NCBI GenBank assembly: GCA_003162255.1
Contig: PMMJ01000364.1
Location: 6,685 to 21,881, forward strand
Origin: Acidobacteriaceae bacterium
GTDB lineage: Bacteria > Acidobacteriota > Terriglobia > Terriglobales > Acidobacteriaceae
Direction: 5' to 3'
Length of the DNA: 15,197 nucleotides
The notes below the pieces were generated by a model. The model was not told where the DNA came from and searched no databases. It worked only from the letters and a program-made list of their open reading frames with translations. Of the stretch, positions 8,061-13,575 are shown one piece after another; positions within the stretch are counted from its first letter, which is position 1, and every line of letters begins with the position of its first letter. The position numbers and the translations under genes are program-made.

Positions 8061-8341
8061 TACGTTGGGCGCAATTCGGGGCGGTGTTCTTTACTGACAA
8101 CCTGGAATGAGCAGCCATCGTCAAGATGCAAGCGTAGCCGTACCAAACGAGTCGGTGGAGGCTCGGCAGCGTCGATTGTACCCTTCTGCCGGCTTATCTG
8201 CGGTCGCGATGTCGACTTTCACTCAGTTGTGGCAGGCGCCATTCGTGGGCGCGGCAGCTTGTTCCTGGTAGGCCTTCCAAAGAGCCAGAGGGTGCAAAGT
8301 CCAGCCTTTCACGCGGGAGCAACCCCCGGCCCTTCCCTTGC

Positions 8342-8357
8342 AACTAAATGATTAGTT
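8342..8357. promoter_or_regulatory. Putative BlaI-type operator upstream of the repressor gene
   Basis: AACTAA-ATGA-TTAGTT is a perfect inverted repeat (6-base arms, 4-base centre), or ACTA-N6-TAGT in the form familiar from BlaI/MecI operators of Firmicutes. It lies 44 bases before the chosen GTG start of the repressor gene. The same element recurs at 10366-10381 with 14 of 16 bases identical. Autoregulation of the repressor operon is the natural reading. It overlaps the ATG at 8348, which argues against that ATG being the start codon. Confidence 0.75.
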
Positions 8358-8387
8358 ACCTTTCGCTGCGTGCAGCGTCTAACGTCC

Positions 8388-8396
8388 GAGGAGGGG
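8388..8396 (+). promoter_or_regulatory. Ribosome binding site fixing the repressor start
   Basis: GAGGAGGGG, a near-ideal Shine-Dalgarno sequence, has its GGAGG core 7 bases before the GTG at 8402. This decides the start in favour of GTG 8402 over the upstream ATG at 8348. Confidence 0.82.
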
Positions 8397-8401
8397 ATTC
8401 A

Positions 8402-8830
8402 GTGCCACCGAGACAATCGCGAACTTTAACCGAAGCCGAGCTGCGGATCATGAACGTGCTCTGGAGGAAGGGATCGGGCACGGTTCAGCAAGTACTTGAT
8501 TCTATTACTGAAAAGCCTGTTCTGGCCTATAACTCTGTTTTGACCACGATTCGCATCCTGGAGAGAAAGGGCTACTTGAAACATCTAAAGGATGGACGGG
8601 CGCATGTGTTTACGCCGCTGGTCGGGCAGAAGGAGGCGACGCGCTCGGAAATACGGCGCCTGGTGAGCCGCTTTTTCAAGAATTCACGGGAGCAACTCGT
8701 GCTGAACCTGCTTGAGGACCAGGGTGTCGGGCCGGAGGAAATCGCGCGCCTGCGGGGGATGCTGGTTCATCAGGACACGACTCATCAGGATACGGTGCAG
8801 AAGGGCACGATTCGGAGCGACTCGAAATGA
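8402..8830 (+). CDS. BlaI/MecI-family transcriptional repressor
   Basis: A 142-residue winged-helix repressor of the penicillinase-repressor family. The DNA-binding domain spans about residues 7-75 (LTEAELRIMNVLWRKG, then the recognition-helix region AYNSVLTTIRILERKGYL and the wing KDGRAHVFTPLV). The dimerisation helices cover about 78-122. In characterised members, the partner M56 membrane peptidase triggers cleavage of the repressor and derepression. The GTG start is set by a strong ribosome site at 8388-8396. The stop overlaps the ATG of the M56 gene (ATGA, 8827-8830), so the two are translationally coupled. The likely operator is at 8342-8357. The last 20 residues (123-142) are a family-atypical tail of HQDTT/HQDTV/QKGTI units encoded by 15-bp repeats. 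No beta-lactamase gene is nearby, so the name BlaI denotes family and not drug resistance. Confidence 0.9.
   Translation: MPPRQSRTLTEAELRIMNVLWRKGSGTVQQVLDSITEKPVLAYNSVLTTIRILERKGYLKHLKDGRAHVFTPLVGQKEATRSEIRRLVSRFFKNSREQLVLNLLEDQGVGPEEIARLRGMLVHQDTTHQDTVQKGTIRSDSK
8768..8812 (+). repeat. Three 15-bp tandem units at the 3' end of the repressor gene
   Basis: CATCAGGACACGACT (8768-8782), CATCAGGATACGGTG (8783-8797) and the diverged CAGAAGGGCACGATT (8798-8812) follow head to tail, encoding HQDTT, HQDTV and QKGTI. The first two differ at only four bases. The unit is five codons long and in frame. Confidence 0.75.
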
Positions 8831-10341
8831 ACTGGCTGGCCTGGCAGACAATGGCGCAGATCCCGGTCGAGCGCATCCTCAACGCGCTTCCCGCTGGATT
8901 GCTGATTGCGGTCTTTGCCTGGTTGTTGCTGCGGGTCTCGCCCCGGCAGAATTCGGGGACCCGGTTTGCAGTCTGGTTCACGGCATTGCTGACGGTCGCC
9001 GCACTTCCACTGCTGGGCAGCTTCGGCGAAGGGCGGGCGACGATGGCAGGGATTTCGTCTATGTCGCCGGCGACGTCATGGGAGAACTTGCGGCCAGCCA
9101 TCATCATCCCCGGTCGCTGGGCGTTTTTTGTCTTCCTTGCTTGGGCGCTCGGGGCATGTGCGGCCGTGATGCGTTTGGCGACTGGAATTTGGAGCCTGCG
9201 ACGGCTGCGACTTAGTTGCACTCCGATCGGCGTAGCGGATCTCGATCCGGCGGTGCGAAGGACGGTAGAGGCAATCGGCGCATCGGGCTCAATCGCCTCT
9301 AAGTCAAGCGTCTCTAAATCGACCGTCTCTAAATCAATCGTTCCTAGGTCGATAACGATTGCGACGTCAGAGTGCGTGCGCGTGCCTGCCGCCATTGGTT
9401 TTTTCAAGCGGACCATTGTCCTGCCCGCCTGGGCGTTGCGAGAACTGTCACCTCACGATCTCAACGTCATCCTGCTACACGAATTCGCGCACCTGCGGCG
9501 TTGGGACGACTGGACAAATCTGGTGCAAAAGATCGTGCGCGCTCTCCTCTTTTTTCATCCAGCGGTTTGGTGGATTGAAAACCGGCTCTCGGTGGAACGT
9601 GAGATGGCTTGCGACGACGCGGTATTGGCCGAAACTGCTAACCCGCATGGGTATGCCAGTTGCCTGGTCTCGCTGCTGGAAAAGAGTCTGGCGCATCGTC
9701 TGTCGCACGGGCTAGCGGGCAAACGATGGTCGATGGCCCAGGCCGCGGTGCACCGGGCGCGCGAGGCGTCTCTGCGACTGGCGCGGATTCTCGATGCGAA
9801 GCGACCCGTGGCCACGCGAGTCTGGAAACCGGCGCTGGGTATGATCGGCGGCTTTGCCATGGTCTGTTTCGTGGCGTTGCCGCACGCGCCGCAGTTCGTC
9901 GCGTTTGATCGCGAGACCGCCAGCGCAGAGACGGGCGCCCTCGCCCGTCCAAGCCTGGCGCAACTCGGCAGAAGCCTGCCGTCACAGCAACTCCGGGTTA
10001 ACGAGAGCGATCGATTGCCGGTGGGCACGACTGCCAGAGCGACGACTGCCAAACCTGTTCATGCGCGCGTCTACGCGTACGATGTTGCTGGACATCAACT
10101 TGCTCCCGTTCCGGCCGTTGCGGCCCGATTCGATTCGGCGCCTCCGCGCGAGGGAGTAGTTGTGACTAGCGCAAGTGCGGACCAGGCAATCGTGCCTCAA
10201 TTCCGAACGCTGGTTTTTGTTGAAGCCACGCGGTACGTGACCCCCGATTCGTCAGTGTGGAGCATACAAGTGTGGCAGGTGACGTTGGTGACTCAGGTCC
10301 GCGAGCGGTTGGCGAGAGTGCCAGTAGCGCATTCAATTTAG
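8827..10341 (+). CDS. BlaR1/MecR1-type M56 membrane metallopeptidase (signal sensor)
   Basis: A 504-residue integral membrane protein. Predicted helices lie at about 17-36, 47-66 and 98-121, then comes a cytoplasmic zinc peptidase domain with HEFAH at 218-222 and EREMACDD from 257, which likely supplies the third zinc ligand. A fourth helix (about 335-352) is followed by a C-terminal region of about 150 residues that should face the periplasm. In the family, a signal sensed outside activates the peptidase, which leads to loss of the BlaI-type repressor. The penicillin-binding sensor domain of true BlaR1 is absent, and the C-terminal region matches no domain I recognise, so the signal is probably not a beta-lactam. 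The loop between helix 3 and HEFAH (residues 153-177) consists of SKSxV units encoded by 15-bp repeats. It starts within the repressor's stop codon. Confidence 0.88.
   Translation: MNWLAWQTMAQIPVERILNALPAGLLIAVFAWLLLRVSPRQNSGTRFAVWFTALLTVAALPLLGSFGEGRATMAGISSMSPATSWENLRPAIIIPGRWAFFVFLAWALGACAAVMRLATGIWSLRRLRLSCTPIGVADLDPAVRRTVEAIGASGSIASKSSVSKSTVSKSIVPRSITIATSECVRVPAAIGFFKRTIVLPAWALRELSPHDLNVILLHEFAHLRRWDDWTNLVQKIVRALLFFHPAVWWIENRLSVEREMACDDAVLAETANPHGYASCLVSLLEKSLAHRLSHGLAGKRWSMAQAAVHRAREASLRLARILDAKRPVATRVWKPALGMIGGFAMVCFVALPHAPQFVAFDRETASAETGALARPSLAQLGRSLPSQQLRVNESDRLPVGTTARATTAKPVHARVYAYDVAGHQLAPVPAVAARFDSAPPREGVVVTSASADQAIVPQFRTLVFVEATRYVTPDSSVWSIQVWQVTLVTQVRERLARVPVAHSI
9283..9357 (+). 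repeat. 15-bp in-frame tandem repeats in the M56 peptidase gene
   Basis: Five consecutive 15-base units, best conserved at 9298-9312, 9313-9327 and 9328-9342 (close to TCTAAATCGACCGTC), encode SGSIA, SKSSV, SKSTV, SKSIV and PRSIT. The outer copies are degenerate. They expand a cytoplasmic loop just ahead of the catalytic HEFAH. Confidence 0.85.
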
Positions 10342-10365
10342 CGGCAAAAAATTTTTGTAACAAAC

Positions 10366-10381
10366 AACTAGATAATTAGTT
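10366..10381. promoter_or_regulatory. Putative BlaI-type operator upstream of the HtrA-family protease gene
   Basis: AACTA-GATAAT-TAGTT sits 24 bases after the M56 stop codon and 35 bases before the protease start. Counting one extra pair each side (10364-10383) the dyad has perfect 7-base arms, ACAACTA and TAGTTGT. It matches the operator at 8342-8357 in 14 of 16 bases. TAGATAAT inside it looks like a -10 element, so binding would block transcription, but I see no good -35. Confidence 0.75.
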
Positions 10382-10416
10382 GTGCCGAAAAAAAGGAAAT
10401 GAAGGAGAAGAAGGAA

Positions 10417-11940
10417 ATGAAGACGTGGATGGACCGTTGTAAAGCAGTGGTGACTAGGCGTCTGTTGGTGGCTCTGATTGCCGTGGTGGCAGTTGGGTCG
10501 GTGGCGACCTTCAACTTTACGAAATCTGCAAGGGCGGCGACAGCTCCGGCTGCGGCGCCGCTTGACGACAACAGTGTGGGAGCGTTGCTCACCCTCGACC
10601 GCGCCATGGAAACGCTGGCGGCACGAGTCACACCGGCGGTCGTGAATGTCACGGTAGCGTCGAAGCCTGACGCGAAGCATGGCGGTCCGGAAGGCATGCC
10701 CGACATGCAACAGTTTTTTGGCCCGGGCAATCCTTTCGGACGTCAATTCAACATGCCGTCGCCGCCTCAGAATAGGATGGAGCACGGCTTAGGCAGCGGG
10801 GTGATCATCTCGCCCGACGGCTATATCGTCACTAACAACCATGTTATCGACGGAGCTGTCGATATTCGCGTCACCATGAGTAACCGGGAAGTCCTGCCCG
10901 CTAAGTTGATAGGTGCAGACCCGCTAACTGACCTGGCGGTCATCAAGGTAAATGCAACTAACTTACCGAGCGTACCCTGGGGTAACTCGACCGGCCTGCG
11001 CCCGGGACAGACGGTGCTGGCTTTCGGGAATCCATATGGGTACCGATTTACGGTAACGCGCGGCATCATCAGCGCGCTGAACCGTCCAAATCCGGACGCA
11101 GGCGATCGACGCAAGCCGGGCGAGTTCATCCAGACCGACGCGGCCATCAATCCCGGAAATTCCGGCGGAGCATTGGTCGACGCGCGCGGTGAACTTATCG
11201 GCATCAACACCTTCCTGATTTCGTCTTCGGGATCATTCTCGGGAATGGGCTTCGCGATTCCTACCCAGATTGTCCAGCCTACCGTCGAGGCATTGATTCG
11301 GGACGGCAAAGTAACGCACGGGTTCATCGGAATTCAGATCGCCGATGTTACTCCCGACAACGCAAAGTTTTTCCAGATGAATAAAGCCGAGGGAGCGTTG
11401 GTCTCAGAGGTTGAGCCGGACACGCCGGGAGCGAAGGCTGGCCTGCGCACCGGGGATGTGATCACCGAACTCGACGGAAAGCCGGTAACCGACGCCGGAG
11501 AATTGCAAATGATAGTCGGACAGAAGCGGCCCGGTGACACGATCCATCTGCTGGTGGCGCGTGACAGCAAGACGACCAGCATTCCGGTGACGCTCGAAGC
11601 ACTGGGTGGCGACAAGGGCATCGAGGCTGCCGGGGACGAACATGGAAAAGGCCGTTGGGGGCTGAGTCTCGCTGACCTCACTCCCGACGCCCGGAATGAA
11701 GTGCAAGCGCAAGCGTCGGTTCACGGCGCCATCGTGGAAGACGTCAAGCCCGGCAGTCCGGCCGATAATGCGGGATTACAGCGTGGGGACGTCATCATGG
11801 AGGTGAACCGGCGAGCGGTGAAATCTGCGTCGGAAGTGGCGCAGGCGTTATCCAGCGTGCCGAACGGGCAGGATGCGCTGGTGCTGGTGTGGTCGCAAGG
11901 AGGGAGCACGTTCCGCGTGTTGCATCCTTCGCAGGGCTAG
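10417..11940 (+). CDS. Do/HtrA-family periplasmic serine protease with two PDZ domains
   Basis: A 507-residue S1C-family serine endopeptidase that degrades misfolded or unassembled envelope proteins. A positively charged N-terminus and hydrophobic helix (about 16-36, ending near SARA) mark export or anchoring. The catalytic triad is His142 (TNNHVID), Asp172 (LTDLAVIK) and Ser249 (NPGNSGGALVD). PDZ1 spans about 302-400 (HGFIGIQIADV, GLRTGDVITELDGKPV) and PDZ2 about 414-503 (GLQRGDVIMEVN). Length and two-PDZ layout match DegP/DegQ. I chose the ATG at 10417 over the in-frame ATG at 10399 because AAGGAG (10402-10407) is 9 bases upstream, while the first ATG has its purine tract only 2 bases away. 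It follows the M56 gene on the same strand but has its own putative BlaI-type operator in the 57-base open-frame gap. Control by the adjacent repressor is inferred. Confidence 0.93.
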   Translation: MKTWMDRCKAVVTRRLLVALIAVVAVGSVATFNFTKSARAATAPAAAPLDDNSVGALLTLDRAMETLAARVTPAVVNVTVASKPDAKHGGPEGMPDMQQFFGPGNPFGRQFNMPSPPQNRMEHGLGSGVIISPDGYIVTNNHVIDGAVDIRVTMSNREVLPAKLIGADPLTDLAVIKVNATNLPSVPWGNSTGLRPGQTVLAFGNPYGYRFTVTRGIISALNRPNPDAGDRRKPGEFIQTDAAINPGNSGGALVDARGELIGINTFLISSSGSFSGMGFAIPTQIVQPTVEALIRDGKVTHGFIGIQIADVTPDNAKFFQMNKAEGALVSEVEPDTPGAKAGLRTGDVITELDGKPVTDAGELQMIVGQKRPGDTIHLLVARDSKTTSIPVTLEALGGDKGIEAAGDEHGKGRWGLSLADLTPDARNEVQAQASVHGAIVEDVKPGSPADNAGLQRGDVIMEVNRRAVKSASEVAQALSSVPNGQDALVLVWSQGGSTFRVLHPSQG

Positions 11941-11951
11941 CCACCAGTCAG

Positions 11952-12027
11952 ACGGTGGAGAGACGGGCGTCTCACGAGCTCACCGTGAGCGCAGTTGAGG
12001 GGTCCAGCCGGGCGGGGACGCCCGGCT
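11952..12027. terminator. Hairpin cluster between convergent protease and aldo/keto reductase genes
   Basis: AGCCGGGCG (12006-12014) and CGCCCGGCT (12019-12027) form a perfect 9-base stem with a 4-base loop. A second structure lies at 11952-11986, where ACGGTG pairs with CACCGT around an inner GAGAC/GTCTC stem (11960-11973). No T-tract follows on either strand, so this is terminator-like rather than a classical terminator. It may also be a dispersed GC-rich intergenic repeat. Confidence 0.5.
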
Positions 12028-12058
12028 CTCCACCGGCAAACTCGGAGGCTCCCCGGCC

Positions 12059-13054
12059 CTACCAACGACTCTGTACCAGCGGACGAATCTTCTCGTCGTA
12101 GATACGCCGTACTCCTCTCATTACCTCGTTGCTGAGAGGCGGCAGGTCCGATGCCTGGCAGTTGTCCGCAACCTGCTCCGGGCGCTTGCCGCCGGGTATG
12201 GCGCAGGTTATTGCGTCGAACATCAGGATCCAGCGCAGGGCGAACTGACTCATGGAGACGCCTGCTGGTAAGAGCGCTCGCATCTCTTCTACCGCCTCCA
12301 GGCCGACGTTGTAATCTACGCCGGAAAATGTTTCTCCGATATCGAAGGCTTCCCCGTGGCGATTGAAATTCCGGTGGTCGTCGGCAGCGAAGGTGGAATC
12401 GCTGCGCAATTTACCCGTCAGCAGGCCGCTGGCGAGCGGCACACGCGCGAGGATGCCTACCTGCTTCTGCTTAGCTCGGGCGAAGAACTGCTCTGCCGGA
12501 CGCTGGCGGAAGCAGTTGAAGATGATTTGCACCGTCTGGAGGTTGGGGAACTCGACGGCCTTGAGCGCTTCTTCGATCTTCTCGACGCTGACGCCGTAAT
12601 AGCGGATCTTGCCTGCCCGCACCAGGTCGTCGAGTATTCCGAAAACCTCGGGCCCGTCATACAGCGCGCCTGGCGGGCAATGCAGTTGCAGCAGATCGAG
12701 GCTGTCGGTCGCAAGATTCCGCAAACTGTCTTCGACCCACATGGTCAGGTTCTGGCGATTGTAGCCTTCGACGGTCTGGCGCGACAGACGGCGACCGGCT
12801 TTGGTGGCCACAATAATCTTGCTCTTTTCGCTCTGCTTCAGTTCGGCAATCAGCTGAGCAATCAGGCGTTCGCTGCGGCCATCGCCGTATACGTCGGCGG
12901 TATCGATGAAATTTACTCCGCAGTCGACGGCCTGGCGCAACGCGGCAAGAGATTCCTTGTCCGAAACGCTGCCCCACGCGCCGCCGATGGCCCAGGCACC
13001 AAAGCTGATATCCGAAACCTTCCAACCGGTGCGCCCAAGTTGACGGTATTGCAT
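12059..13054 (-). CDS. Aldo/keto reductase
   Basis: A 331-residue cytoplasmic NAD(P)H-dependent oxidoreductase of the aldo/keto reductase superfamily, which reduces aldehydes and ketones on a TIM barrel. The catalytic tetrad is visible as Asp51 and Tyr56 (DTADVYG), Lys85 (ATKAG) and His125 (LLQLHCPP). The N-terminal MQYRQLGRTGWKVSDISFGAW and the late IPGGKRPEQVADN (cofactor-phosphate-binding region) are typical of the bacterial YajO/YdhF-like and AKR11/12-like groups. The substrate is unknown. The start at 13054 is supported by GGAGGAGAAGAGG just upstream on the minus strand. The gene is convergent with the HtrA-family protease and is the only gene on its strand in this part of the window, so it is probably monocistronic. 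Confidence 0.9.
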   Translation of the reverse strand: MQYRQLGRTGWKVSDISFGAWAIGGAWGSVSDKESLAALRQAVDCGVNFIDTADVYGDGRSERLIAQLIAELKQSEKSKIIVATKAGRRLSRQTVEGYNRQNLTMWVEDSLRNLATDSLDLLQLHCPPGALYDGPEVFGILDDLVRAGKIRYYGVSVEKIEEALKAVEFPNLQTVQIIFNCFRQRPAEQFFARAKQKQVGILARVPLASGLLTGKLRSDSTFAADDHRNFNRHGEAFDIGETFSGVDYNVGLEAVEEMRALLPAGVSMSQFALRWILMFDAITCAIPGGKRPEQVADNCQASDLPPLSNEVMRGVRRIYDEKIRPLVQSRW

Positions 13055-13575
13055 GGTTTCCTCTTCTCCTCCGCAGAATAGATCGGGTTCCGTTCCCGAC
13101 TTGGCGGTCCAGCACGGAAGAATGACTCCTAAAGTGTAGCTGAGAATAGAAGGCGCTGATCAGAACCAGTCGCGGTCATCCCTGGCTGATGCTCTCCATT
13201 AGGAATTCGAATTGGACTCGGGGCACACCGGGTCTTAGAGTCGATTAATCGGTTAAGTCTTGGGAATAGCGCAATTGCAGAATAGAATCTGATTATCCGG
13301 TGCGGCACGGTGGTAATCAACAATTCCACGGCCGATGCGGACTAGGTCTGTTCAGGCCGATAGAATGTTTGAAGGAATGGCGCTCTAATCGTTTTGGCGC
13401 CGTCGGGCTGGTTACGGGGTGACCAGTTGCGAGACTTGGCAGGCGGGAAAGTCGAACATCGAAGACCCCTGCAGGGCATTTGATCTCAAAGAATATACGG
13501 TATCGGTGAAAGCGATACCCTGATACTAAGCTCAAGTTTTCCCGCACCGGATAGAGGAATTCGAGGAGACAAGAT
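13055..13575. other. Divergent intergenic region and long leader of the GAF-phosphorylase gene
   Basis: This 521-base gap has no convincing gene; the short open frames in it lack protein-like composition and ribosome sites. It must hold promoters for the aldo/keto reductase (minus) and the phosphorylase (plus). A 10-base perfect palindrome, CGATTAATCG, lies near 13242-13251. Two hairpins precede the phosphorylase. CTGGTTA (13408-13414) pairs with TGACCAG (13420-13426) with one G-U. GGTATCG (13499-13505) pairs perfectly with CGATACC (13513-13519). I do not recognise a known riboswitch class. Confidence 0.5.
13563..13568 (+). promoter_or_regulatory. Ribosome binding site fixing a TTG start for the phosphorylase gene
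   Basis: GAGGAG ends 7 bases before the TTG at 13576. No ATG or GTG in the same frame lies between this site and the GAF domain, so TTG is the best start. Confidence 0.72.

Larger units (their letters stand above)
8061..8401. other. Divergent promoter region of the glycosyltransferase and the repressor operon
   Basis: About 340 bases between the minus-strand glycosyltransferase and the plus-strand BlaI-family gene. Beyond the operator at 8342-8357 and the ribosome site at 8388-8396 I see no gene, tRNA or terminator. No -35/-10 pair stands out. Confidence 0.5.

Noticed and set aside
8348..8401. ATG at 8348 as the start of the BlaI-type gene
   Set aside because: It lies inside the dyad operator and has no ribosome site; the strong GAGGAGGGG at 8388-8396 points to GTG 8402.
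8676..9416. Minus-strand frame with IDLETVDLETLDLE repeats
   Set aside because: The repeats are just the complement of the 15-bp repeats in the M56 gene, and the frame covers the repressor-peptidase junction without any domain.
8402..10341. Beta-lactam resistance module
   Set aside because: The repressor and peptidase are of the BlaI/BlaR1 families, but the peptidase has no penicillin-binding sensor and there is no beta-lactamase gene in the window.
12356..13081. Long plus-strand open frame of 241 codons
   Set aside because: It is the complementary shadow of the aldo/keto reductase, which has a full catalytic tetrad on the minus strand.
13081..13099. TCGGG-TTCCGTT-CCCGA resembling a tRNA T-arm
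   Set aside because: The loop does not match the TTCRANY consensus, and no acceptor, D or anticodon arms are found around it.
13129..13547. Two minus-strand small open frames in the 13055-13575 gap
   Set aside because: No ribosome sites, no recognisable domain, and composition like non-coding sequence.
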